Positions 30,395-39,680 of a stretch of 64,000 nucleotides of DNA are shown piece by piece. Position 1 is the stretch's first letter. The number at the start of each line of letters is the position of its first letter. Origin of the DNA: Saitoella complicata NRRL Y-17804 (Eukaryota; Ascomycota; Saitoellomycetes; Saitoellales; Saitoellaceae). Location of the stretch: the NCBI RefSeq assembly GCF_001661265.1, contig NW_017567010.1:296422-360421 (forward strand), read 5' to 3'. A program made the translations under genes and the position numbers. The notes beneath the pieces are model-generated. The model was not told the DNA's origin. It made no database searches and saw nothing but the letters and a program-made list of their open reading frames with translations.

Positions 30395-31051
30395 ATGCCC
30401 ACCTACGAAGAAACCCTCGCTCGTATGAAGCGTACCCTGGACAACGTCGACGGCGACGTCGACGACCAGCCAGATCAACTCGAAGAACCCGCGAAAAAGC
30501 GCGGTAGGCCGTCTGATCCCTCACGCGCGGCGACCTCTTCGCGTACCAAGAGCGCGACTTCCACCGGCGGTCGCAAGAAGAAGGCGACCCCTCCTCCGGT
30601 CGACAACCGTCCCATTCTCAAGCAGATCGATGAAATCCCCCTCGCGGGAATGTCACGGTCTACGACAACTGCGACGAAGTGCGCAAAAAGTTGACTGATT
30701 TCATCTACACCAAGCAATGCACCAAGAAGGCTCTCCTTTGAGCATCTCGGTGGTGCGGATGGACCGGTAAACTCAAACTCCCTTGGTACCCTCTTGGGAT
30801 ACAAGGGCAAGACGAAAGGAGCCGCGAACAAATGCTACTACGCCGGCTACGTGTTCTGTGAAAAGTTGCGCATTCTCCAGGGAAAAAAGAAGACCAAGAA
30901 GAGGTTGGATTGCGAACATGAATTGCCGACCGGTTACGACTACGGAGAGGGCTCTGGAAGGCAGTCTGCATACGTTTTTGCCGGTGACACCCTTGCACAG
31001 GACAAGTGGGGTCGCTTGGAAGCCGTACCAAAGCGTGGGTACGGGTGGTGA
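30395..31051 (+). pseudogene. DUF7726-like gene with two compensating frameshifts
   Basis: The start (MPTYEETLARMKRTLDNVDG) leads through an AT-hook-like KKRGRPS and a basic linker to DNRPILKQIDEIPLAG. The expected protein then continues in the next frame (NVTVYDNCDEVRKKLTDFIY, from 30649). It returns to the first frame at 30737 (FEHLGGADGP, then GTLLGYKGKTKGAANKCYYA, GYVFCEKLRILQGKKK). Both switches fall next to short homopolymers (GGG/AA near 30646 and TTT near 30737). Together they net to zero, so 5' and 3' parts are in one frame but ~88 bases are not. The conserved core resembles the fungal DUF7726 family of small nuclear-looking proteins with unknown function. There is no room for introns at either switch. 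It could be a real lesion or a base-calling error; otherwise it would be a normal 218-residue gene. Confidence 0.65.
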
Positions 31052-31152
31052 ATCTAGTCGTTCGATGTAAGATGGGTTGTACGATAACGAGGTATCAAGT
31101 TTGTCATATTCGCTTCTTCTACTAATCAAACACTTTCTTCTTGTTGCACTCC

Positions 31153-32581
31153 TTACAAGTAAAGCCCACCCTCGATCTCCTCTTGCTTCGTCTTCAATAT
31201 CTGCTCCCTCGCTTGTCTGAAATCTTCCGCAACGACCCTCATTCTGCGTTCTCTCAACGCGCGCAAACCAGCTTCCGTACACAACGCCTTGACATCCGCA
31301 CCAGACATGTCGTCCTTGGCCGTGATGAATTCCTCCAAGTCGACATCATCGCCGAGTGTCATCTTTCCGGTGTGGATCTGGAAGATCTTGCGGCGAGTGG
31401 AGGTGTCGGGGGCTTCGAAGAGGATTTTACGGTCGATACGGCCAGGACGGATGAGAGCGGGGTCAAGATCGTTGATACGGTTAGTAGCCATGATGACCTT
31501 GACGTCTCCGCGCGAGTCGAAACCGTCCAATTGGTTGAGCAACTCCAACATTGTTCTCTGTATTTCACGTTCACCTCCACTGTTGGAATCGTAACGCTTC
31601 GCACCGATGGCGTCGACTTCGTCAATGAAAACGATGGAGGGGGCATGCTCTTCGGCGACTTGGAAGAGCTGACGAACCATCTTGGGACCGTCACCGAGGT
31701 ATTTCTGGATCAATTCTGAACCGACGATACGCAAGAATGTCGCGGACGTTTGATTGGCGACGGCTTTTGCCAGCAGGGTCTTTCCGGTTCCGGGAACACC
31801 GTAGAGAATGACACCCTTTGGTGGCTTGATACCCATCTCTTCGTACAGTTCGGGGTGAGTGAGCGGTAGTTCGACAGACTCCTTAATTTCCTGGATTTGC
31901 GATTCGAGACCACCGATGTCTGCGTAGGACTCTGTCGGTGCCTTGTCGAGCTTCATGACGGAGACCATCGGGTCGACGTCGTCACCCAAAACACCGACGA
32001 TGGCGACAGCCTTGTGGTGCAAGAGGACGGAACACCCAGGCTCGAGGAGGTCCTTGTCAACAAACGACATGATAGAGACGTAGTACTCCGGCCCACTCGA
32101 ACTCGAAACAATCGCATGGTCATCATCGATAATCTCCTCAAGCGTACCAACGCCCATAGGCGACCCCCGCATATCATCAACCTTGTTACGCTCCTCCTGA
32201 CTCTTGTCATCCTGCGGCTTCAAACGCTCCTGGTTGGTGACGAACTCTTCCTCGAGGAGGAGGTAGTCCTTGATACGCTCCATCTTGAGGAGCTTGAGTT
32301 TGCATCGGTTGTTGGGGAAGACGGCGGGGAGTTTGGTGGTGGGGTCGGGTCCACGCTTCTTCTTTTTGCCGACGCGAGTTGCTACGGGGGGTTCGTACTT
32401 GGGCTTTTGTTCCTTCTTCTGCGTGGGTTGTTAGCATTTATCCAGGCGGTCGTCGGTGAATTGACATACCTTGTCATCCTTGTCCTTGGGCGGACCGCCA
32501 CCGGGCATTCCTGATTGTGCGTTACCCTGTACATCGCGTTAGCTGTCATCAACTTTCACAAATGGAACAGCGACGCACCAT
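31153..32581 (-). CDS. RPT2: 26S proteasome regulatory ATPase RPT2
   Basis: Three exons: 32579-32581, 32470-32526 and 31153-32418, introns 52 and 51 bases, 441 residues. The first coding exon is the start codon alone. The protein begins MGNAQS, an N-myristoylation consensus as in yeast Rpt2 (MGQ), followed by QKPKYEPP and the coiled coil [15 protein letters not shown]. It then has the OB domain and the AAA domain with Walker A GVPGTGKT, Walker [12 protein letters not shown], the pore loop region and the arginine fingers RPGRIDRK. It ends GLYL, the HbYX-type tail that docks into the 20S core and opens the gate. Conservation over the whole length is very high. RPT2 is divergent from UBC1, 159 bases apart. 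Confidence 0.97.
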
Positions 32582-32740
32582 CCTATCGACTCCTTATGTC
32601 AATTGACTTGGTGTTGAGTTTGTGCTGGTTGCTCTCTCTACTGCCGCGCGTCTCCGAGCGTCGTCATTTCGTGCACGTGAGACGATCATCGTAAACCCAA
32701 CGACGAAAGAAAAAACAGAGAGGAGAAAGACAAAGGCAAA
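32582..32740. promoter_or_regulatory. Divergent promoter RPT2 / UBC1
   Basis: 159 bases between the start codons of a proteasome ATPase and a ubiquitin-conjugating enzyme. It contains one palindromic CACGTG (32674-32679) about 60 bases from the UBC1 ATG. I find no copy of the yeast PACE motif GGTGGCAAA on either strand. Confidence 0.5.
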
Positions 32741-33392
32741 ATGGCATCAGGTAGCAAAAGAGATGTTGCAATGTGATATCATACGGACGGCTAACTTTGC
32801 TACAGGCAGCAGAACACGCCGTGTTATGAAGGAGATTGACGACTGTCTCAAGGACAAGACCTCCGGTGTCGAGGTCGAGACTGTCGGTTCAGATATTTCT
32901 CATCTCAAGGGACGCTTTAGGGGTCCTTCCGGCACTCCATACGAGGGCGGTACCTTCCAGGTCGACATCAAGATTCCTGTACGTCAGTCACGTTGTCACT
33001 AGGATGGGATACTGACAATCATGCAGACAGAATACCCCTTCCGCCCTCCTCGAATGAACTTTGATACCAAAGTCTACCATCCAAATGTCTCCTCGCAGAC
33101 GGGAGCTATTTGTCTTGATATCTTGAAAGACCAATGGTCGCCAGTGCTTACTCTCAAGTCGGCACTTATCTCTTTACAGTCATTGCTGTGCTCGCCTGAG
33201 CCCAATGATCCTCAGGATGCTGAAGTGGTGAGTCCCTTATTCTTCTGAATTGCTAAATTTGACTGACAATCGATACAGGCCCGACACTACCTCAGCAACC
33301 GCGCTGGATTCGATGAGACTGCGAAATACTGGACCAAGACCTACGCCAGCGGGACTGGCGCGGTCGGCAAGGAAGACATGATTTCGATGTAA
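32741..33392 (+). CDS. UBC1: Ubiquitin-conjugating enzyme E2 (UBC1/UBE2K type), UBA-less
   Basis: Four exons (32741-32750, 32806-32978, 33027-33227, 33279-33392), 165 residues. The E2 fold is complete: [28 protein letters not shown], then [20 protein letters not shown] with catalytic Cys90, and [19 protein letters not shown]. The [15 protein letters not shown] stretch is characteristic of the Ubc1/UBE2K class, which builds K48 chains and works in ER-associated degradation. Family members carry a C-terminal UBA domain of ~50 residues; here the frame stops just after DMISM. The stop TAA overlaps what looks like a splice donor (GAT|GTAATT), and the matching UBA exon is found on the opposite strand at 34270-34423. 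The enzyme core should be active, but processivity normally depends on the UBA. Confidence 0.92.
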
Positions 33393-33463
33393 TTGCAGCT
33401 ACACGTAGGGTTGCTAGCTGGGTCGACACCGTTCTCTTCCCCATTTACCGTTACCGTCTCTCC

Positions 33464-33919
33464 CTACGGCATAGCCTCCTTCTGATCAGCACCCTCAACA
33501 GCCTGGATGGCGCCATACCTGTCCTTGGTGAACAACTCCATACCAACAGGGATACCCTTGGACTCGGCAAAGAGACCGCTCTTGACAACAAGCAATCCTC
33601 TCATAACCTCGGGAATACTGTGAGTGCCACAGCCCTGCAAACGTGTTAGCCGTGATGCTCGAGGATGAAAGAAACACAATCATACGCAGTTGGGGCAGAA
33701 GTAACGCTCTACGGCATTTCCAGAAGCTCCCTTTCCAGCCCACCTCTTGACCGGACCCTCAATGTGGACTTCATCCTTCTGAACGATGAAGTTGCCGGAC
33801 ATGGGCGCACCCGAAAAGCGCTGACAGTCCGTGCAATGGCACAAACAAGTCGAATCGGGCTTCTTGTCGAGCTTGACGGTGATCTGACCGCAATTACATG
33901 ATCCAGAGATGGCATTCAT
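33464..33919 (-). CDS. GFA/CENP-V domain zinc protein
   Basis: Two exons, 33686-33919 and 33464-33634 (intron 51 bases), 134 residues. Zinc-binding Cys clusters of the glutathione-dependent formaldehyde-activating (GFA) family are visible: SGSCNCGQITV, CLCHCTDCQRFSGAP and, spanning the splice junction, YFCPNCGCGTHS. The domain fills nearly the whole protein. Many fungal genomes hold several GFA proteins; a few act on S-hydroxymethylglutathione, most have no known substrate, so no reaction is assigned. The gene sits wholly inside the ~1-kb segment that appears inverted relative to UBC1, so its orientation may be recent. Confidence 0.88.
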
Positions 33920-34035
33920 TTCGCGTGTTTTTCGCTTGTTGAATGGCGAAGCGAGGCATCAAGACCCCAAAAACCCTTCCTCAGTGTTCGAGCGCGGCCC
34001 GCTGCGGGAGTTTCGCGCCCGGACCGTCCATCAGC

Positions 34036-34043
34036 TGACGTCA
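34036..34043. promoter_or_regulatory. Perfect CRE-type palindrome TGACGTCA
   Basis: TGACGTCA lies 117 bases upstream of the GFA-protein ATG. It is the consensus for CREB/ATF-type bZIP factors, which in fungi respond to oxidative and osmotic stress. A further GACGTCGACGTCA stretch is present near 34589. Regulation by such a factor is inference from the motif. Confidence 0.4.
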
Positions 34044-34269
34044 TGTTCGCGCTCGTCAACTTTGTCAGAGGTGAAGGCTCGCGATGGTAATGTCTTTTGC
34101 AATGTCTTGTGGGAATCCACTTTGCTTTATAGTTTTTCGTATACTATGGTGTGTGGGCGACCTTGGTGGTGGGTACGATGCACGTGGGATACCTCCTTAT
34201 GCATCGCACATGCAATCGCTAAACAAATCTCCTCCTGATCCCCTCTCGATGCTCTCTCTTCGACAGTGC

Positions 34270-34423
34270 TCACTTGAAAAGCTCATCGACAATCCTGGCC
34301 TCTTTCTGTCCAGCATCGCCCTTCAAGTCCTTGATGCCCAATCGTCTCATGACCTCGACAACCTTCTCCTCACTCAACCCCATCTCCGTGAACTTCTTTA
34401 CTGTGCCCCTGTCCAAACCGAAT
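34270..34423 (-). pseudogene. Orphan inverted exon encoding the UBA domain of UBC1
   Basis: Read on the minus strand this 154-base piece begins after a TAG acceptor-like sequence and runs FGLDRGTVKKF, TEMGLSEEKVVEVMRRLG, IKDL and ARIVDELFK before a stop. This is the C-terminal UBA domain of Ubc1-type E2s, including the characteristic KVVEV-RRLG and IV-EL-K end. There is no ATG, E2 core or other upstream exon on this strand before the next gene, so it is orphaned. Its leading phase (one base before the first full codon) complements exactly the phase of the candidate donor at 33389 in UBC1. The rest of 33920-34741 contains no other gene that I can support. Confidence 0.8.
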
Positions 34424-34668
34424 CTAGGTCTACGCGAACTCACGCTCGGCTATTGTTGCCCCAAACCAAACCACCGTCCACCACGAATAATACATCTCCA
34501 TGAATGAATAGGAACTCATCTAGAATAATGACTCGTCTTCTCTCCCTGTATCACTGCTTCACGTGACATTCTCGATCTGTAGACATCGACGTCGACGTCA
34601 TTATGGCGGTCTCGATTTCGGCAGCACGGGAGCCCTCGGACTCTCAGTATGCCCGACTGCCAGCATAT

Positions 34669-34720
34669 AACCTCCAGCGCTGTAGAGAGCATACAACCTC
34701 CAGCGCGGTAGAGAGCATAC
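34669..34720. repeat. Tandem duplication of 26 bases in the ABC transporter leader
   Basis: Two adjacent 26-base copies (34669-34694 and 34695-34720), AACCTCCAGCGC-(T/G)-GTAGAGAGCATAC, differing at one position. They end 21 bases before the ABC transporter ATG at 34742, so they lie in its leader or core promoter. Confidence 0.85.
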
Positions 34721-34741
34721 AGTCAAGGACATCCACGTACG

Positions 34742-37700
34742 ATGGCCAGCTCCAATTCACCAGGCGCCTCGTCGTCCTCGACGGCTGCTCAGACAGACGA
34801 GGACTTCACACTGGCCGAGCCTCTGCAGCCTTACGGTTATGCAAACATACTTTGGACCGTGCCTGAAGGTTCATCCAGGGAACAAGATTTGCCATCTACT
34901 ACCGAGCCTGTTGTTGCCCAGGCGGACGAAGCGAACGATCGGCCCGCTTTCCCAACTGCTACCCGCGGCTCGCGCCGTCAAGACTTGTTGAGACGAGTCA
35001 CTACCGCCGATCTTTCCGACGGAGATGTGAATCATCTCGTCAAGGTATTCTCGAGTCGTTCGAGGAGGTCTAGGCAAGGACAGGAGGAGCAAGAGAAAGG
35101 TGACAATGATGACGAGGAAGAAGAAGATCCTCAGCAGAAGGAGTTGGAAAACCTCATGGGTGAGATTTTCAATCGTGGAGGAAACGAAGAAGGAAAGAAG
35201 CACGTTGGTGTTATCTTCAAGGACTTGACTGTCAAAGGTGAAGGTATCGGTGCCTCGACGGTCAGTACCTTTGGAGATGCCATGAAAGCTCCCTTCATGA
35301 TTCCCAAGAAAATCGTCGGTCACACGCCTCAGACACCGGTACGTACTCTGCTTGACAGGTTCACTGGGTCTGTACGCGATGGTGAGATGCTTCTCGTCCT
35401 TGGTCGTCCCGGCTCAGGGTGCACCACCTTCTTGAAGACCATTGCAAATCTTCGGGAGGCGTATGCCGGCGTGGAAGGTGACACTACCTATGGTGGTGTC
35501 GATGCCGAGACTATGAAGAAGCGATACCGTGGTGAAGTCGTCTACAACCAGGAAGACGACCTTCATTACGCCACCCTCTCGGTTGCACAGACCCTCCGCT
35601 TCGCCCTTAAGACCCGCACTCCGTCCACAAGGGCCGAGGGTGAAACTCGTAGCCAATACATAGACAAGTTCCAGGACATGTTGCTCAAGATCTTTGGTTT
35701 GGAGCACGTGCAAAAGACAAAGGTCGGTAATGAGCTGATTCGTGGTGTCTCTGGTGGTGAGAAGAAACGTGTATCCATTGCTGAAGTCATGGTCAACCGT
35801 GCTGCTGTTGCTTGTTGGGATAACAGTACTCGTGGTCTCGATGCTTCGACTGCGGTTGAGTACGTCCGTTCTCTTCGCGTGTTGACAAACTTGGCCAAGG
35901 TCACTACGATCGTGACAATCTACCAGGCCAGTGAGTCGCTTTACGACATGTTCGACAAAGTCCTTCTCATCGACGAAGGTAAATGTGCGTACTTTGGTCC
36001 TACGGAGAATGCTCGCCAGTACTTCGAAGAGCTTGGATATGAACCACTTCCTCGACAGACTACCGCCGACTTTCTCACAGCTGTCACCGATCCGCGCTCA
36101 CGCAAGATTAAGGACGATGCTGAGAACTGCCCCAAGGGTCCTGAAGCACTTGCCGAGGCTTATCGCAAGAGCAAATGGGCTCGTTTCGCGAAGGAGGACA
36201 TTGAAGAATTTGAGAATGTCCTTCAGACGCATGAAAGCAGGCAGAATGGACAGGAGTTCCAGAAATCCGTACAGGCAGGAAAGGGTGAACACCTTACCGA
36301 GAAGAGTGCTAGGAAGAGCGTCTATACCGTCGGCTTTTGGGGTCAAGTTAAAGCCTGTACTGTCCGTCAGTACCAAGTTGCTTGGGGTGATAAACCATCT
36401 TTGATTGGCAAAAACTTCCTTGCCATCTTTCAGTCTATGATTATTGGATCCCTTTTCTACGACACGCCTCAGAACTCGACAGGTATCTTCCAACGTGGTG
36501 GTATCCTCTTCTTCGCCCTGCTCTTCAACGCGCTTCTCGCCTTGGCCGAATTGTCTAACGCTTTCTCGTCCAGACCTGTCCTGCTCAAGCACAAAAGTTT
36601 CACGTTTTACAGACCCGCCGCATATGCCTTGGCGCAAGTGTTGGCTGACCTTCCAGTCGTTTTCGTCCAGATCACTGTGTACGATATTACCCTGTACTTC
36701 TTGTCCGGATTACAGCGCAAGGCGGGTCAGTTCTTCTTCAACTTCATGGTTCTTTATTTCACTACTATGGCGATGTATTCACTCTTCCGTATGCTTGGAG
36801 CTATCACGCCAAGTTTGGATGTGGCGACCCGTATCAGTGGTGTCCTCATCCAAGCTCTCGTGGTGTACGCAGGTTATATCATCCCAAGACCTTCTATGAA
36901 AGGATGGTTCGTCTGGATCTTTTATCTGAACCCTGTGGGGTATGGCTTTGAGGCATTGATCACGAATGAGTTTCATAATCTTGAATTGCCTTGCATCACA
37001 CCTCAGCTGGTACCGTACGGAGCAGGGTATGGAGGAGTTGCACTGGCAAACCAGGGATGTACGGTTGCTGGTTCGACTCCGGGAACGGGTGTGATCAACG
37101 GTGACGCATATCTTAGCCAGCAGTTCAGTTATACGTGGGGACATGCGTGGCGTAACTTGGGTTTCGTTATCATGTTTTGGATTGCGTTCGTTGTCATCAC
37201 TATCATCGGATTGGAGTCTTCGTTGAAGCCTGGCAAGGCCGGACGTGGAGAAGTGACCGTGTACAAGAAGGGAGGAGCTCCGCAGGCCGTTGCAGCTGCC
37301 ATGGAGAAAGGCGGTGATGCGCGTGATGAGGAAGAAGCCGGTGCGGGTCAAGAAGGAGCTCGTGCTCAGGGCCGCGATGAGAACTATTCCGAGAATCGTG
37401 ATGAGGAGGATGAGAACATCCAGGCCATGGAGAGGAATGAAGCAATCTTCACCTGGCAACACCTCGATTACATCATCAAAGCGGATGGCAAGGACAGGAA
37501 GCTTCTTGATGATGTACAGGGCTGGGTTAAACCTGGACGCTTGACTGCCTTGATGGGCAGTTCCGGAGCTGGTAAGACGACTTTGCTCAATGCTCTCGCT
37601 CAAAGGCTTGGCGGTGGTCGGGTTACGGGGACAATGCTCGTTGACGGCCATCCTCTTCCAATCTCGTTCCAGCGATCGACTGGCTACGTTGAGCAGCAGG

Positions 37701-39463
37701 ATGTGCATGAAAGTACGAGTACGGTCCGCGAGGCCATGAGGTTCAGTGCTCTTTTGCGTCAACCAAAAGATGTTCCGATTGAGGAGAAATACGACTACGT
37801 TGAGAAAATCATTAATCTTCTGGAACTTAACGATATCGCCGAAGCGGTTATTGGTACTATCGGTGCTGGTCTGTCTGTTGAACAGAGGAAGCGTGTGACC
37901 ATTGGTGTCGAGCTTGCTGCAAAGCCCAAGTTGTTGCTTTTCTTGGATGAGCCGACCTCTGGACTCGACAGCCAGTCCTCCTTTGGAATCGTAAAGTTTC
38001 TCCAAAAGTTGGCTAGGGACGCTGGACAGGCCATTCTTTGTACGATTCACCAGCCGTCAGCCGTTCTTTTCGAGAATTTCGATGACCTGTTGCTTCTCGA
38101 AAAGGGCGGAAAGACGATTTACTTTGGAGAACTTGGCAAAGACTCGCAAACCCTATTGGGATACTTCGAAGAGAATGGCGCCAGAAAATGTCCGGACGAC
38201 GCCAACCCAGCTGAATACATGCTCGACGTTATCGGTGCAGGTGCTACCGCGAAGGCTGACAAGGACTGGCATGAGGTTTGGGAACAATCGGAGAACAAGA
38301 AGCGCATCACCGAAGAAATTGAGAGTATCATCAGTAAGAGACGTGGCAACAAACTTGATGCAGCGGGCGATAGCGAATTTGCCATGCCTCTGTGGACGCA
38401 GATCAACGCGGTTACCAGACGCAGTTGGATCTCATACTGGCGCAGCCCAGAGTATCCAATCGGAAAGATCATGCTGCACGTTCTCACCGGTTTGTTCAAT
38501 TGCTTCACTTTCTTCAAGTTGGGTCATTCCACTATCGACATGCAGAACCGTCTCTTCTCGATCTTCATTTTTCTCACAATTTCTCCGCCGCTCATCCAAC
38601 AATTGCAGCCTCGGTTCTTGGGTTTCCGTGCCATTTACACGGCGCGAGAGCAGGGAAGCAAAATCTATTCGTGGACGGCATTTGTAACCGGTGCTTTCCT
38701 GGTGGAGTTGCCCTATTCGGTTGTTGCCGGAACCATATATTGGTGCTGCTGGTATTGGGGCGTGGGCTTCCCTCACGAAACGAGCCGTGCTGGTTTTGCA
38801 TGGCTTTTGGTGTTCCTCTTTGAGATATACTATGTCTCCCTGGGACAGGCTATCGCAGCAATGGCGCCGAACGCCATGTTGGCTTCGCTTCTTGTGCCGC
38901 CGTTCTTCACATTCATCATCGCGTTCGCTGGTGTTGTCTCACCCCCAAGGGCGTTCCCCTATTTCTGGAGGAGCTGGATGTACTGGCTCACGCCATTCCA
39001 TTATCTCTTGGAAGCCTTTTTGAGTACCGTTGTTCATGACGTGCCTGTGCGATGTTCGTCAGGTGAGTATGCTCAAATTACGCCGCCCACCGGACAATCC
39101 TGTCAGCAGTACCTGGGAACCTTCGTCACTCAAAACGGTGGTTATTTGAACAACCCTACCGCGATCGGAAGTACGTGTCAGTACTGTCAGTACGCGAATG
39201 GAGACGAGTACACAAACACTTTGAATGTGTATTACTACCACCGCGGCCGCAACGTCGGAATTTTCTGTGGTTATATCATCTTCAACATCGTCATGATCTA
39301 CGTTATCACCTGGATTTACTTGGGAGGCATCACCCGCTTCATCAAAGGATTACGCCCCAAGGGCAAGACACAGGAGCAAGGAGGAGGCAAGATGGCGGAG
39401 ACGAAGCCGCAAGCACAAGCGACAGCAGCTCGGGGCGAGGAGACGGAGCAGATGAATACGTAG
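34742..39463 (+). CDS. PDR-type full-size ABC transporter (ABCG)
   Basis: Intronless, 1573 residues, organised NBD1-TMD1-NBD2-TMD2. NBD1 has the atypical Walker A GRPGSGCTT (Cys instead of Lys), signature VSGGEKKRVSIAE and Walker B ACWDNSTRGLDAST. NBD2 has the regular GSSGAGKTT, degenerate signature LSVEQRKRVTIG and LLLFLDEPTSGLDSQ. Each is followed by six membrane helices with the PDR motif region and Cys-rich extracellular loop near the end. This asymmetry is the hallmark of fungal Pdr5/Cdr1/AtrB-type pumps at the plasma membrane that export azoles, mycotoxins and other lipophilic compounds. The N-terminus carries an acidic low-complexity region (about residues 110-140). Substrate cannot be read from sequence. 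The tail is Lys/Gln-rich. Confidence 0.95.
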   Translation: MASSNSPGASSSSTAAQTDEDFTLAEPLQPYGYANILWTVPEGSSREQDLPSTTEPVVAQADEANDRPAFPTATRGSRRQDLLRRVTTADLSDGDVNHLVKVFSSRSRRSRQGQEEQEKGDNDDEEEEDPQQKELENLMGEIFNRGGNEEGKKHVGVIFKDLTVKGEGIGASTVSTFGDAMKAPFMIPKKIVGHTPQTPVRTLLDRFTGSVRDGEMLLVLGRPGSGCTTFLKTIANLREAYAGVEGDTTYGGVDAETMKKRYRGEVVYNQEDDLHYATLSVAQTLRFALKTRTPSTRAEGETRSQYIDKFQDMLLKIFGLEHVQKTKVGNELIRGVSGGEKKRVSIAEVMVNRAAVACWDNSTRGLDASTAVEYVRSLRVLTNLAKVTTIVTIYQASESLYDMFDKVLLIDEGKCAYFGPTENARQYFEELGYEPLPRQTTADFLTAVTDPRSRKIKDDAENCPKGPEALAEAYRKSKWARFAKEDIEEFENVLQTHESRQNGQEFQKSVQAGKGEHLTEKSARKSVYTVGFWGQVKACTVRQYQVAWGDKPSLIGKNFLAIFQSMIIGSLFYDTPQNSTGIFQRGGILFFALLFNALLALAELSNAFSSRPVLLKHKSFTFYRPAAYALAQVLADLPVVFVQITVYDITLYFLSGLQRKAGQFFFNFMVLYFTTMAMYSLFRMLGAITPSLDVATRISGVLIQALVVYAGYIIPRPSMKGWFVWIFYLNPVGYGFEALITNEFHNLELPCITPQLVPYGAGYGGVALANQGCTVAGSTPGTGVINGDAYLSQQFSYTWGHAWRNLGFVIMFWIAFVVITIIGLESSLKPGKAGRGEVTVYKKGGAPQAVAAAMEKGGDARDEEEAGAGQEGARAQGRDENYSENRDEEDENIQAMERNEAIFTWQHLDYIIKADGKDRKLLDDVQGWVKPGRLTALMGSSGAGKTTLLNALAQRLGGGRVTGTMLVDGHPLPISFQRSTGYVEQQDVHESTSTVREAMRFSALLRQPKDVPIEEKYDYVEKIINLLELNDIAEAVIGTIGAGLSVEQRKRVTIGVELAAKPKLLLFLDEPTSGLDSQSSFGIVKFLQKLARDAGQAILCTIHQPSAVLFENFDDLLLLEKGGKTIYFGELGKDSQTLLGYFEENGARKCPDDANPAEYMLDVIGAGATAKADKDWHEVWEQSENKKRITEEIESIISKRRGNKLDAAGDSEFAMPLWTQINAVTRRSWISYWRSPEYPIGKIMLHVLTGLFNCFTFFKLGHSTIDMQNRLFSIFIFLTISPPLIQQLQPRFLGFRAIYTAREQGSKIYSWTAFVTGAFLVELPYSVVAGTIYWCCWYWGVGFPHETSRAGFAWLLVFLFEIYYVSLGQAIAAMAPNAMLASLLVPPFFTFIIAFAGVVSPPRAFPYFWRSWMYWLTPFHYLLEAFLSTVVHDVPVRCSSGEYAQITPPTGQSCQQYLGTFVTQNGGYLNNPTAIGSTCQYCQYANGDEYTNTLNVYYYHRGRNVGIFCGYIIFNIVMIYVITWIYLGGITRFIKGLRPKGKTQEQGGGKMAETKPQAQATAARGEETEQMNT

Positions 39464-39680
39464 TTTGTTTGTTTATTTTGGCAGGATTTAATATTTAACA
39501 GTCATCTTGTGTATGGTTAATTATGATGTAACGAACGAATGGCCGGCGGATGGGGCGCATCTGACGCAGGTGACCCTTCGTTGATCCGCGCCCCCGCTCG
39601 CCTGCTTGAGCTTCAACAGCATTTAACCACCAACAATCCAACAACGACCTGCCCGTAGCATTCAATCAGGCAGAATAACC

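Noticed and set aside
30646-30740. Introns explaining the frame changes in the DUF7726-like gene
   Set aside because: The conserved protein continues base for base at each switch, so no intron of credible length fits.
36779-38050. 423-codon minus-strand ORF inside the ABC transporter
   Set aside because: It is antisense to highly conserved NBD/TMD coding sequence and its translation has no domain or composition of a real protein; a shadow of codon bias.
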